Shown: positions 51,601-61,707 of the stretch, piece after piece
Position numbering within the stretch: the first letter of the stretch is position 1
Layout of the letters: each line of letters begins with the position of its first letter
DNA from: Periplaneta americana
Lineage: Eukaryota > Arthropoda > Insecta > Blattodea > Blattidae
Reading direction: 5' to 3'
DNA: 64,000 bases
Assembly: GCF_040183065.1 (NCBI RefSeq)
Contig: NC_091121.1
Coordinates: forward strand, 61,288,287-61,352,286
Made by a program: the position numbers and the translations under genes
The notes under the pieces: model-generated
The model's input: the letters and a program-made list of their open reading frames with translations, nothing else
Told to the model about the DNA's origin: nothing
Database searches by the model: none

Positions 51601-53895
51601 CCAAATAGCTCTATATAAACCTTTGGACAAGAGAGACTTGAGAAGACCACAGCAATGACGAAAAGACAAGGAATATTTTCAAGAGTTTTGCCACAACAGT
51701 CTTGGAGGACCTAAGTCGGATTAGTTCATGATCATGAAATCAGTTTGTCCTATACAAAATTCTCACTATCTGCATAGCTGAGAAATTTTGAACTATAATT
51801 TGTCTAATTAATATTTATAGTCAGACATTTGTTTTTCACCTCTTCATCACAACAGGCAACCATATAGCCTACCTTCCAACTTCTCTCTCCTTACCATGAA
51901 TAATTTTTGTGAATCTCGTACTGCTATTAGACATTGCTTATACAGTATCTTCACAAAGGCAATAGTAAGCATTAACTAACTCTGCGACCAACAAAGCAAA
52001 TTTATTTTATCTGAAACATATGAATGTAGGTGCTGCTCCTCTGAGACTGACCTCTCCTTCCCATGCAGCTTTCTTTCAACTAGATACATTTAAATAACTT
52101 GAGGGAACAACATATTCGTCATAAATTCTGTTTTCTTTGCAGAACTGGAATGAACTCATATTTGACATTTAAAATATTACGAAATATTTATTATTCTTTT
52201 ATGGAAATTATGCCTACTGCAGTCTTTTATAAAAGACTTATGTTAAGTTTATGATGTGATATTGTTTTCATTTTACTACTAAATATTAAATTTATCACAT
52301 AAGTTTGACTCATCATGAACAAACCCCTGCCTAACACCTCATTAATCTTAGGCCTCAAAACACCAAACCTTACTTAAAGAGACACTGTACCAAGAACTTC
52401 AGACTCACTAGTAACAGGTTTATTGCTAAAAATAATTCTTTTTGACTCATTTATTACCTCATGAAGTTCTTTTTGGTCAAATTCTTATGCATTCTGTATA
52501 CATAGTACATTATTTTTGGAGTGATACTCTTACATACAAAGAACCAGAATAAAATACATGAAGTAGTACAACTTACCTAGTTAAGTCCTGCTGCCTTCTA
52601 TGTAGAGGTGTTATTGTTGTTGCCGTAGACGTTGCTTTCCTAGCTTCATCATCTGACTCACTCGCACTGCCCTGTAAACTATTACGTCTTGCAGAAGCTT
52701 CCACTAAACGAGGAGTTGGTCTTGCAAACCTCCCCCTAGTTGTATCTGTATTTCTCTTGAATGGAGGTGACACAGTACTAGCATCTGACAATGACTTCTT
52801 GAATTCATCTTCTGACTCACTAGCACTACTTGATTGCTTACTATTCTCACCAAGACAACTCTGTTTCAGTTTTGCTGCTTCTGGTGTTACTCTCCCAGGG
52901 ACAGATGCATCTGACGATTGTTTCTTCTGCTGATCACTTTCAGATATACTATTACTGACACCTAATCCTGATAATTTCCGATTTCTTTTGTTTGCATCCA
53001 CGATACGAGGACTTGGTCTAATGAATCTAGACCTCGGAATTGCATTCACCTGGCATGGCTTTGACAAGGACCTACTACCTCCTCCACCAGCACCTTCTGA
53101 AGGCAGATCAGGCTCTGGTAAAGATTGTGGAGCTTCACCTTTCCCATCAAAATGTGCAACTGCACTGATATTAATGTCATGTTGTGGACGGATGGCTGTT
53201 CCTGTTGGTATTATTTGAGTAATCCCTGGAATTCCAACTCCAATATCCTTTCCACATGTGGAAGGCCCATTACTATCCTCTTTTGAGGAGGATGGAGGTA
53301 TCACACTAATTTTCTCACTAACATTGTCACCTGCTATTATATTTTGTTGTGCACTTTGAGCATTTTCATTGCTACTTCCTTGTGACGATTTATCGTTTAC
53401 AGTTCGGTTTAGCTCTCTAGGTCTCCTGCTAACTGCCGAAATGCTAACAGCAGGTTTCATACGCTTTCTGGTAAGACCTGGTGGAACTCTAGACAGTGGT
53501 CGTGGTGTAATAGCACTAGGAAGAGACACATTTTCACTTGCACTCAAATCACTGGTGACTAAGTCAGCACTTCCAACAGCATTGTTTTCTTGTGTTTTCA
53601 CAACTTCATCTGCTATCTGCGGAACTGTCTTCGTTGAAATTTTGTCTGAATTATTTGGATCAGAATGTAAACTGTCAGAGGATGTAGCAGTACTTGTAGA
53701 TATATTATTACCTTCTTCACTTGGAAGTGGTGAAATATTGTTGCTATTAGATTTTTCCTCTGTAGACAATATACCTTCCTCCTGTTTTGCTTTCGCCTCG
53801 CCATTATTTTCACTTCCTGTACTCTCAGCGTTGACTTTACCTCGCCGAATAGGCACATTAGCAACAGGTTTTATCCTGAGACGTCTTGAAGCCAT
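38903..53895 (-). CDS. BDP1: BDP1, transcription factor TFIIIB component B'' (8 coding exons, complete)
   Basis: Exons 53895-52577, 49361-49143, 46412-46353, 45333-45171, 44745-44607, 43811-43617, 42257-42162 and 39600-38903 join to 2889 bases, giving 962 residues and a stop, with all phases agreeing. BDP1 is the SANT-domain subunit of TFIIIB. With BRF1 and TBP it loads RNA polymerase III on tRNA, 5S and U6 promoters in the nucleus. Diagnostic parts are [20 protein letters not shown] with [41 protein letters not shown] and the SANT region (about residues 622-682: [40 protein letters not shown]). The N-terminal 440 and C-terminal 230 residues are low-complexity and charged. The first Met is taken at 53895 because BDP1 proteins start with a short basic stretch and an acceptor lies 17 bases upstream of it. 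Human BDP1 is much longer at its C-terminus. Confidence 0.95.
40037..41170 (-). mobile_element. LINE, 5' truncated, RT and C-terminal part
   Basis: On the - strand from 41170: [40 protein letters not shown], the catalytic LLVYADD motif, a small indel near 40845, then a 228-codon frame with [20 protein letters not shown] and [20 protein letters not shown]. It ends in (GTAA)n. No endonuclease. In BDP1 intron 7 (between exons 7 and 8). Confidence 0.92.
41295..41520 (+). mobile_element. LINE 3' end, older copy, opposite orientation
   Basis: attaggaacattaaatccag through gaaggcggcaatgaacct and ttaaaagcca aligns with the 3' end of the 40037-41170 element but is diverged and on the other strand. The two therefore form a loose inverted pair. 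Confidence 0.8.
41841..42014 (+). pseudogene. Inverted partial copy of BDP1 exon 5 with its splice acceptor
   Basis: The + strand here repeats the - strand of 44663-44836: about 70 bases of intron, the acceptor ttttttctag and about 83 bases of exon sequence. By eye there are 9 differences in the 83 exon bases, about half synonymous. The copy reads [20 protein letters not shown], then VHYGTGST, and diverges right after the shared gatcgac; an in-frame TAA follows six codons later. It has no donor. It lies antisense inside BDP1 intron 7, downstream of its source exon. Confidence 0.9.
42162..42257 (-). CDS. BDP1: BDP1 exon 7: basic/acidic helix after SANT
   Basis: Acceptor catcttttgcag, donor AAAA|gtatgt. 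Encodes [20 protein letters not shown] and [12 protein letters not shown], a charged helix and a basic patch (possible nuclear localisation signal). Phase 1 on both sides. Confidence 0.88.
42258..43616 (-). other. BDP1 intron 6
   Basis: An ATT tract lies at 42620-42654. The remainder is AT-rich with no recognised repeat. Confidence 0.5.
43617..43811 (-). CDS. BDP1: BDP1 exon 6: SANT domain
   Basis: Acceptor aatattacag, donor ATTAG|gtatgt. Carries most of the SANT/Myb-like domain: [40 protein letters not shown] and [14 protein letters not shown]. In TFIIIB this domain contacts DNA and BRF1 and is essential. Confidence 0.97.
43812..44606 (-). other. BDP1 intron 5
   Basis: No repeat recognised, apart from a short resemblance of 44260-44285 (actctcagtaacatacgtcacc) to 45985-46012. 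Confidence 0.4.
44607..44745 (-). CDS. BDP1: BDP1 exon 5: VIETTGAK block
   Basis: Acceptor attttttctag, donor GCAG|gtacag. Encodes [20 protein letters not shown], then [20 protein letters not shown] and KDWSQA, leading into the SANT domain. A second, inverted copy of the 5' part of this exon and its acceptor lies at 41841-42014. Confidence 0.94.
45171..45333 (-). CDS. BDP1: BDP1 exon 4: acidic stretch and [10 protein letters not shown] block
   Basis: Acceptor tattattttag, donor TTTG|gtaaga. Encodes [20 protein letters not shown], an acidic DEEEEEEN run and [18 protein letters not shown], a conserved BDP1 block. Leaves in phase 0. Confidence 0.93.
45334..46352 (-). other. BDP1 intron 3, with a poly(G) run
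   Basis: A run of 15 G lies at 45792-45806 on the + strand (poly(C) in the BDP1 transcript). 46120-46215 resembles 36083-36167 (aattaagccaaga, tattgaaaa(a)t, caacca), an unnamed dispersed repeat. Confidence 0.6.
46353..46412 (-). CDS. BDP1: BDP1 exon 3 (60-base exon)
   Basis: Acceptor gtaattttcag, donor CA|gtaagt. Encodes [19 protein letters not shown], a polar linker. It is phase 2 on both sides, so it could be skipped without a frameshift. Recognised by its exact phase fit between exons 2 and 4. Confidence 0.82.
46745..46900 (+). mobile_element. LINE fragment, duplicate of part of the element at 47.8-48.9 kb
   Basis: gtaacaggactcataaataa through cttccaaagttaatgtatgg matches 48249-48357 with few changes. 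Reads [20 protein letters not shown] and [15 protein letters not shown]. Confidence 0.85.
47010..47130 (-). mobile_element. tRNA-like SINE head
   Basis: On the - strand: gggtagttcagttagtagag (A box) and gttccgggttcgatacctgg (B box). The tRNA cloverleaf is only partly formed (acceptor ends mispair), so it is not called as a tRNA gene. Confidence 0.65.
47810..48960 (+). mobile_element. LINE relic, RT region, interrupted
   Basis: Reads [34 protein letters not shown] (an FVDD variant of the catalytic box), [12 protein letters not shown] and [14 protein letters not shown] with several stops. It is interrupted by a fold-back element at 48471-48665 and resumes to [20 protein letters not shown]. In BDP1 intron 2, opposite to the gene. 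Confidence 0.82.
48471..48665. mobile_element. Fold-back element, 51-base arms, Penelope-like ends
   Basis: gggataaaaaatatataata through aactaagt (48471-48521) is inverted at 48615-48665 with few mismatches. The 93-base centre, read on the - strand, has ctgaagatggc, cccaagccgaaactagtcaa and ggtatttttaaa. The last two stretches match the end of the Penelope-like relic at 63740-63770. Confidence 0.8.
49143..49361 (-). CDS. BDP1: BDP1 exon 2: conserved [10 protein letters not shown] block
   Basis: Acceptor tttttaaag, donor AA|gtaagt. Encodes [20 protein letters not shown], a Lys/Arg-rich stretch, then the conserved block with [16 protein letters not shown] and [20 protein letters not shown]. 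In known BDP1 proteins this block precedes the SANT domain. Confidence 0.95.
49362..50529 (-). other. BDP1 intron 1, left part
   Basis: Unique-looking AT-rich sequence; no repeat or frame recognised. Confidence 0.45.
50530..51720 (+). mobile_element. LINE relic, RT C-terminal part, split by a SINE
   Basis: Reads [20 protein letters not shown] (catalytic HADD), [20 protein letters not shown], then [11 protein letters not shown] up to the SINE. It resumes directly after it with [19 protein letters not shown], and later [20 protein letters not shown] with stops. In BDP1 intron 1. Confidence 0.88.
50901..51235 (+). mobile_element. tRNA-derived SINE, family 2, full length
   Basis: Head gtggcatagtggtctaaggc (A box) and a decayed B box aattcaagtcctc. 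The body matches 10988-11297; the end is ATT repeats. Target duplication taatatcaatgga at 50888-50900 and 51236-51248. Removing the SINE and one duplication restores the LINE frame. Confidence 0.95.
51721..52576 (-). other. BDP1 intron 1, right part
   Basis: No repeat or frame recognised. Confidence 0.4.
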
Positions 53896-53912
53896 TTTAT
53901 TATCTCAAGAAT
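52577..53912 (-). CDS. BDP1: BDP1 first coding exon
   Basis: A splice acceptor (ttttttgcag) ends at 53913, so 17 bases of 5' UTR precede the ATG at 53895-53893. The exon encodes residues 1-439 and leaves in phase 2 (ACTAG|gtaagt). It starts [20 protein letters not shown]. It is Ser, Asn and acidic rich and has an internal repeat: R(S/G)RF(I/A)RP(S/T)PR(I/L)V followed by SESD/SESE acidic clusters. An upstream non-coding exon must exist to the right; I could not identify it. Confidence 0.93.
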
Positions 53913-54856
53913 CTGCAAAAAATATTACATGCAAAGTAAGTACAATACATACCAGAGTTAAGGTTCTCATGGTGAATGTCTTCAGAAATAAGACTTTTGG
54001 GTATTACCCAGCGTCCTATGTTATTGGAACCTGTATTTAGTTCTGGAACATTGCAAATGTAAGTTTCAGGACACAGTGGAATATCCAAAAGTTTACTTCT
54101 GAGTACAGTTCATGTTTATGAAATTCAATGGAAGTAATCAACTTCATAAGTATTAATTAATAGTAATCTGAACATCCTCAACTCCATTGCAGTTAATTAT
54201 GTATTCATTCTTCGAATCAAAATAATAGTTCTTTTCACATTACAGAAAAAACATATATCACAATCTTGAAACGTACTAAACTCTTTAACAATATCCAAAG
54301 CCTTTTTTGATGGAAATTCTGAAATAACCTAATAAGAAAGAGGTTATAAATGCTTAATATCAACAAAATTCGTCGAATACAACAGGGACAGTTCTACTTA
54401 AGGCATGTTTATAAGCAGACAGGCAAAAAACTATTTCTAAGGTATCACAGTGCTGAAAACATTTTCGTGACAATCTTGGAATTCACTTTTTTTAACCATT
54501 ACAATACTTTTCTTTACACTTCGTATAATGAGAAAGTATTAAAAAAAAAATGTTAACGTACTTTTAGTTGGCACACTAGTTGTGAGATAACTATGGTTAG
54601 AATTTAGCATTGATGCAGTATTACATGAAGGATACTAATCCTAGGTTTAAGAACAACTCTGGTGAAAAATTATTTGTTTTAATTTCTTGTAGCATCATCA
54701 CATTCTTGGTTTAATATTTCGTTTTGTGAACAATAACTAAGGAGTTGTCTGACAACTCTTAGATTTTCTCGCTCAATTTTGCAACACATTTACTGAATGT
54801 TCTTTTAGGAACATAGGCTATTGTAAAGCAGCAGTGATTAATATAAAAAAAATCTT
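53913..54856 (-). other. BDP1 5' UTR intron (start)
   Basis: Begins at the acceptor before the first coding exon. AT-rich; no exon identified. Confidence 0.5.
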
Positions 54857-55000
54857 GAATAACTCTTCTTGGGTTCTCAGCCAGGTGAGTTGGAGATTAG
54901 CTTCCAAGCTTCGTCCCTGAAGAAGATGGCAGAGCTAGCTGTCGAAAGCTTGGAAGCTAATCTCCAACTCACCTGGCTGAGAACCCGAGAAGAGTTATTC
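54857..55000. mobile_element. Perfect-hairpin fold-back element, 55-base arms
   Basis: Arms 54857-54911 and 54946-55000 are reverse complements with one mismatch seen, around a 34-base loop. The loop region contains cctgaagaagatggcagagc and tagctgtcgaaagct, resembling the centre of the 48471-48665 element. Confidence 0.92.
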
Positions 55001-55959
55001 TATATCAAACACCAGGAAAGCCTCAAGTCATACAAAAAAAATCTTGTAGTTGATACCATGAGATAAACAGAAACTTCTTAATGTACAAAACAGCACATTG
55101 ATGCCATTTTCTTCTAAATCAACAGGATAAAGTCTAGAATCCAGATACAGAACTGTGTCATTTCTTGTACTCATTTGCAACTGGAAGCAATGGATGTGAT
55201 CCTGTACTGGAGTCAGTGAGGTTCAAAAAGGGTACATCAGCTACTATGGCTATTTGCGCCCTTTCCTGCATTGAATCCTAGATAGGTATCAACATATGGA
55301 ATGTTTGCATTAGTTTTGGATCTTTATGCTAATTCCAATTTTCTTTCTTAGTTTTAGTTCGTTTACGTGATTTTTTATTTTTGGTTAAAGTTAAATTTTT
55401 GGTTTAGTTTGCTTAATTTGCTTTTAATTTTATTTCACATCGTGCCATTTCCTTTTAATATGCTGTACCAGCTGTGGCATCATGTAAAAAACATCATGAA
55501 GAAAATTTCATTCTCACTTTTTCAACTACCACCAGAGCACTGTGGAGGGAAGTATCACTGCTTCGAATCCTATCGTGTCCATTAATAAATATATCTACAA
55601 TTTCATGAATATGTTTGCAATGTGTAATGCAACAATGTCAATTAGTGCGCATTTGTGAATGGGTGCATCATGTTCTATGTATGGAACAAAGAGGAGATAT
55701 AGGCTACTGTTTAAAATGGGAAAACATTTTATTATTAAGAAAAAAAGTTAGAGCTTCCCCTCATTCTGAAAATCCAAAAATTTATCATCAGAGTTGCAGC
55801 TAGCAGCAATTTATCTTCCAAATACATTACAAAAAAAGACAAATACTGGAAAGGGCCTTCTTATCTTCTACAATTACTTAAACTCTGAACAGTATTCGAA
55901 GATTCATAAATTTGTACTGAAAATTATTATGATTTTTTGCAGGGCATATATATGCAAGT
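55001..55959. other. Upstream of BDP1, nothing recognised
   Basis: AT-rich; short frames only. Confidence 0.4.
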
Positions 55960-56773
55960 GGACAGCTTCAAATGCTTGGGATGCACTCTAAGTACTGTCC
56001 CACCGAGTGGTTATGTCGCAGATTCGGCAAAACGGGGGAAGTCACATAACAGTTACTTAATTTATGCAGCTCCTTCCTTCCAATTCTGAACAGCAAATAT
56101 TTTCAGGAAAGAGTGCAACACCCCAGCCACTAGCCTTTACAGAAGATAAATGCAAACAAGACGAAGACCATGGTTAATGGAAAAAAACTAAAGAAGGTAA
56201 ACTTACGAATTCGAAATGAGGCAGTGGAACAAGAGGACACCTTCAAATACTTGCAGTAACATGAGCTGCTGCCCGAAGTGAAAAGGAGGATAGCAAAGGA
56301 AGCTCTTAATAGAAAACAGGGCGTAATTATTCTGCTGACCTCTGGAGAAAAAACTAAGAAAGAGACTAGTGAAGTGCTTTGTGTGGAGTGTAGCATTGTA
56401 TGAATCAGAAACATGGACATTACAACGAATTGAAGAGAAGCAACTAGAAACTTTTGAAATATGGATATGAAAAAGGCTGGAGTGTGTGAAATGGATAGAC
56501 AGAATAAGAAACAAAACTGTGTTGGAAAGAGTGGATGAAGAAAAAATTATACTGAAATTGATCAGGAAAAGAAAAGGAAAAAGGAATTGGCTGGGACACT
56601 GGCTGAAAGGAAACTGCCTACTGAAGGATGCACTGGAAGGAATGGTGAACAGGAGAAGAGTTCGGGGCAGAAGAAGATGTCAGATGATAGACGAGATTAA
56701 GATATATGGATCATATCCGGAAAGTAAGTGCAAGGCAGAAAATAGGAAAGATTGGAGAATGCTGGGTTTATAG
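55960..56773 (+). mobile_element. LINE 3' fragment, same family as 24.7-27.4 kb
   Basis: Reads QVDSFKCLGC, an inserted or rearranged stretch (56000-56120), the N-S-N motif repeated as EEKKLRKRLVKCF-like, then MKWIDRIRNKTVLERVDEEK and LIRKRKGKRNWLGHWLKGNC to a stop at 56773. Close to 27060-27380 in the other copy. Confidence 0.85.
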
Positions 56774-57655
56774 TGGGGGAAAAAAAGGGGGGGGGTGCGT
56801 GCGTGTAAAATGGACAAAAAACGTTAGGCCACAGAGGATATTTTGGACTTAAAAAATTTCGCTCTCGATATTTTAGCCTTCAAACAAAAACCAAAATATA
56901 CTAAACTCTTCTGAGACAAGTTATCAGACTTCAAATGCATACAAACAATTGTTCTTCCTCTGACACACATTGTCAAGCGAGATGTACTGCCTGATAATAG
57001 ATACACATATCACACAGAACCTCAATCAGAGGTAACTCATATAAGCTAATTAAAAAACCTAATTTTTTGAGTGAATAATTAATAGGTCTATAATGACACC
57101 ACAGGACATGACAAATTTTATGGTATCACTTGAATAACCTACAAAATGGAAGAAAACACTATTCTTGGTGGTACGCCGAGGTTTGTGACGAGGTTAGTGT
57201 GTGATAAGGGTTTGCTGAGTGACTGGCCAAGATCTGCGACAGATAGCACTGAGATATGTCATGAAGATTATTTCATACGTGCTACGAAGTGGTGTAGCCG
57301 TATTCATCCTTCACCAAATTTTGTCCCTATAAGTAAAATCATATAGGCCTAACTATTGTCATGACACTACCACTATATTTAAAACAAGATCAGAGAATGT
57401 TTCCATTAAACAAATAACATATTTATAATATGTATTAGCCTGAAAAATATTTATCAATGCATAATTTAAACATTTAGATACCATTATATATTACCAAGTA
57501 TCCAAGGAAATATGCAGTTGGATCTTTTCATTAACTCACAGAACATGACCAAGTTATTTGTCAAAACAGTTTTAACAAAACTGAAATTTTTCCTCCACCA
57601 CTCTATCCACTGTGCATTCGGATTGTGGAGGACATGTCACCTATATACATTCATT
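56774..57655. other. Upstream of BDP1, nothing recognised
   Basis: A poly(G)-rich spot at 56785-56795. A 66-codon + frame from 57146 (MEENTILGGTPRFVTRLVCD) is unrecognised and may be chance. Confidence 0.4.
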
Positions 57656-57656
57656 T

Positions 57657-57749
57657 TTTGGTATGCCTTGCATTTACGAATCTGTGACAGGTTAAGTTAA
57701 GTTAAGTTAGGTTAGGTTAGTTTAGGCTTTTGGTATACCTTGCATATAC
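57657..57749 (+). repeat. Short TTAGG/TTAAG tract between direct repeats
   Basis: ggttaagttaagttaagtta and ggttaggttag (57690-57720) form about six 5-base units, the last of them TTAGG, the insect telomere unit. The tract lies between two copies of a stretch containing ttttggtat(g/a)ccttgcat (57657-57678 and 57728-57749). Confidence 0.8.
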
Positions 57750-57939
57750 TAAGTGAGGTGAAATGTGCATTTCGTGTTTCTTTTGAAGTATTCTACCTCT
57801 TCACTTCACGTGTTAAATAATCACTTCACGGGTTTTTAGGTTTATCAATATAATTGCATTATTTTTACAATCCTCTTTCCTCAAACTTCTATTAATGAAA
57901 AAAAAAAAAAAAACAGGGTAAATATTTAGCCCGTCATAA

Positions 57940-58202
57940 CCCTACATATCGATGGTGTTTAGGTAAAAGATCTTAATCCTCATTTTTTTTAATGTGACTT
58001 TTTGCTGTAGGCTAACTAGTGTAATTAGTTAAAATTGAATTACAAAATGTGAAGATATGTTTTTTGACAATTATGTTTACATTCCTTCATACGAAGTAAC
58101 TAATAATTAATGTGTTAAAATATAATTATAGCTATAGTTTCTAAAAAAATTTTCTTTTGTGGGGTAAGCCCTTTTACCTGAACACCATCGATATATACCC
58201 CA
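57940..58202. mobile_element. MITE with catatcgatggtgtt termini
   Basis: catatcgatggtgtttaggt plus aaaagatctta (57945) is inverted at 58165-58195 (aagcccttttacctgaacac, catcgatata). About 35-base arms, no coding region. Confidence 0.75.
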
Positions 58203-59689
58203 AAAAGTGTTTGTCATTAATTTTTGGTAATTATGGAGTTTGTGACTACTGCGTGGTTTTTTAAATATGGGCTCTTGATTTTCGCGTAATTTCCAAGACG
58301 ACGGCGGTTTATTACAAGGTATGATCTTAAAATCATTGAAATCACTTCACTTACATATCCCCTCAACTAACCCACTAACCTTGTCACATACCAGTGTCTT
58401 CTCGGAAATTATCCGAAATAAATTGAACACACAATAAAAACAATCAAACATAATTTCAACAGTTTTTTCTGCCACTTATTAAATATAAATATACTCAACA
58501 AACAAAAAAATTAATAACAAAATAAAACACTTTCTGGGGCATATAGCCTACATACATGTAAAGCCATGACTGACTAAATAATTAGCCACCAAAAACAATA
58601 CTTTTTGACCATTTTTTCTCTTTCAAAATCGTGAGTTACACGTCCTTCACAATCCCCAGGAAGAAATTGATCAGAATCATCTTCAGAAAGGTCCAGCCCT
58701 TTCCTCTAAACTCACTGTGTGTGAGAAATATTGTAGAACAAGAGAGTTAATGGCTTTATTACCGAGAAACTCAGCATTAGCTTACAGCAAAAACAACAGT
58801 TATTGTTACATTCAGAGGTAATTTCCCAGAAATTACCCATTCCAGAAAGATGTCATGAGGCCTATTACATATAAATTAATGCTTATGACAGCTGTGAAAC
58901 ACTTTGACATGAACCGTGTAGCTATATTCGCATTAGTAAACATCTATATTCTGAAATGCAGTATGAACTTCTACACTTACATAGTCAGAGTAACAACACA
59001 ACTATAAGCAATCATAAAATATCACATTTTACCAGCCAGCAAATTACTCCACATGGTTTCAGCATGTGTGAATTGGAAGACATTTAAATGAAACGTTTGG
59101 CAGTTTCTTACGTACCTACCTACAATTCTACTTACAAATCTGGTAAACCTATTAATAAACGTAATAATTCTAAAGTTTCTATATCATTATTTGTATATAA
59201 TTTGTCCATTTCCATTCCAGTTACATGTGATGCACCATTTGTACTGATGTAATACATAGTTGTAAAGAGAAACGTAGCCCTTCTACTTTATACTACAAAA
59301 TGCAGAAAGAAATCGAAAGCACTGTCAATCGACATACGGCGAATAATCTACATATTATCGATTCCTGTATATCGATTATTATTTGCGATACTTCTCGATA
59401 TTTGTTGTCGACGGAATATGTCATAAAAATTAAAATTGCAATATCGTTAACTTTGAATTCAGAATGCATTTAACACACACAAATATATCCTAGTGCATTT
59501 AATATAAACCTCTATCAATCTATAGGCTGTCACAGATCACACACGATAGAGAGACTTGAAATATATAACCGAATGCCATTGCCATTGGTGGCAAAATTCG
59601 GAACTGCATCTCCATGTTCGCTTCGCTTATACCGTTGCTTACACAGACCAATCGGTTTTACAGGCATCCATTATACCAACATTATTACT
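58203..59689. other. Intergenic or BDP1 promoter-side sequence
   Basis: No element recognised. atcgatt-rich sequence lies at 59335-59410. The BDP1 promoter and 5' exon could be here or further right, but I saw no clear evidence. Confidence 0.35.
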
Positions 59690-60440
59690 TTCTTACTTTT
59701 ATGGCTTTTAAGGAACCCGGAGGTTCATTGCCGCCCTCATATAAGTCCGCCATCGGTCCCTATCCTCAGCAAGATTAATCCAGTCTCTACACTCATATCC
59801 CACCTCGCTGAAATCCATTTTAATATATTATATATAAATAATTTTTAAGATATGATTAGTGTAATATGTAACTAATCGGCAAAGTATGCAATGGAGAGGG
59901 AAAAACTGACCACCTTGTCCCATTACCTCCTGGCCTAGTTGCCTCATAAGTGGTGCCTTGTTGATATCACTTGTGAGGTTCAGACCTGTCTCAGGACAGT
60001 TGACTAAACAATGATCCTCCCATCTACATCTCGGCCTCCCCAAAGGTTTTTTCCCTCTGGCTCCCAACTAACACTCTATATGCATTTCTGGATTCGCCCA
60101 TAATGCTACATAGCCTACCCTGCCCATCTCAAACGTCTGAATTTAATGTTCCTAATATCAGGTGAAGAACACAATGCATGCAGTTCTGCATTGTGTAACT
60201 TTCTCCATTCCCCTATAACTTCATCCGTCTCAGCTCCAAATATCTTCCTAAGCATCTTATTCTCAACATTCTTAACCTTTGTTGCTCTCTCAAAGTGACA
60301 GTCCAAGTTTCACAATCGTACAGAACAACCGGTAATATAACTGTTTTATAAATTCTAACTTTCAGCTGTTTTACAGCAGACTGGATGACAAAAGCTTCTC
60401 AGCCGAATAATAACAGGCATTTCCCATATTTATTCTGCTA
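59690..60440 (-). mobile_element. LINE 3' end with an inserted segment
   Basis: Same family as 40037-41170: aaggaacccggaggttcatt at 59709, and the coding part ([40 protein letters not shown]) at 60306-60100. Between about 59826 and 60012 lies about 185 bases of unrelated sequence, probably a second insertion. Confidence 0.85.
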
Positions 60441-60448
60441 GCTATCAA

Positions 60449-60449
<1 letters not shown>

Positions 60450-60493
<44 letters not shown>
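60450..60493 (+). repeat. (ATT)n microsatellite
   Basis: About 14 ATT units at the right border of the LINE fragment. Confidence 0.93.
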
Positions 60494-60495
<2 letters not shown>

Positions 60496-61670
60496 TTTTT
60501 CATATGACACCTGAAAAGTAGAGCATGCAATTATTTATCAGTTTAAATAAAGGTAATGTTTAACCACAATATGCACACATACCAGTACCACATATTGTTT
60601 CTTGTTTAACATGTGCATATGAATATATTGGTTGAACATTAAAAAGAAAATAATTGACAACACATTCCAGTTTCTTCCTGAACTGTTCCTGTCAATGCAA
60701 TTTCCTGTCTTTAATATCCAAGCATAACAGGATCGTTAACATCTAATCACTGAGCAGCTGATTGTCTCCGACTGAAATTCTAAATCGGCAATACAAAAGA
60801 CGATTTTACACTTCAATAATAGGCCTAATATCAATGTTATAAAACTGGCAAACTCTGTAAATAATGGGTACCGGTTTTCAGAATATCCGTTTAAAATTGT
60901 CAGATTGGCAACACTTATAACTAGTTTTGTTCCCATCATTCCCATTGGAACATAGTTAGCAACACTGCAGCCTCAATGTGGCAAAATGACAAATTCCATG
61001 ATGATTTATCTTCCATCATAATTCAAAAGAGTTAAACTCCTCTGGCCTGTAATGGGGAGCAGACATAAAACTTGCTGAATTGCAGTTTGAGTTGGATTTT
61101 AAAAGACGTTTCTGCATTAATTTCTAAAATCCAAACTTTCTCTTGTGAATGGTTAAGTTCCACCTCAGAAAATAAACAAGCAATCAAATCGCAAATTTCT
61201 AAACGTAATAAACTAATAACTTTAAATGTAACAACCAACCACACTTGTAGAATTTTGTAGTTTCAATAATAAGTTACCTCTACTTGGCCTGGTTGGTAAT
61301 GCAGTTACATATCGGTACCGGTATCAGGATTGTTTCAGTTCGCATCTAAAATGGATAAGTGGTTGCAGGCCAGGCCCAAAAGTATTTCTTACATAGGGCC
61401 ACTTATGATATTGGCATCTCATGCCCTCAACCAGTTTTTCAAAGTTTTCGGTCTTTTAAACACTAAAACCTAAATAATCCATTATAATAATTAAACCTAT
61501 GTTACGTGATTTATCAAACTTGAACACACTACCAGCAACATCTATAATGAAAACTAATGTTACCGGTAACGTTATTCACACTGTATCAAATACGGTTTAA
61601 ACACTTAGGGCCTATATGGTATTATTTTCAAAATATCATATTAAGTTTTAATTCACATTGATATATGAAA

Positions 61671-61672
<2 letters not shown>
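60494..61672. other. Intergenic, nothing recognised
   Basis: AT-rich; several short unsupported frames. taccggt-type motifs at 61310-61325 and 61560-61572. Confidence 0.4.

Positions 61673-61707
<35 letters not shown>

Noticed and set aside
53369-54040. 223-codon + strand frame over BDP1 exon 1
   Set aside because: Antisense shadow of the first BDP1 coding exon; the sense frame has matching splice sites and family motifs.
54912-54950. Hammerhead ribozyme in the hairpin loop (cctgaagaagatggc ... gtcgaaa)
   Set aside because: CUGAAGA, a stem and GAAA can be drawn, but only about five bases remain for stem I, so the fold is not possible.
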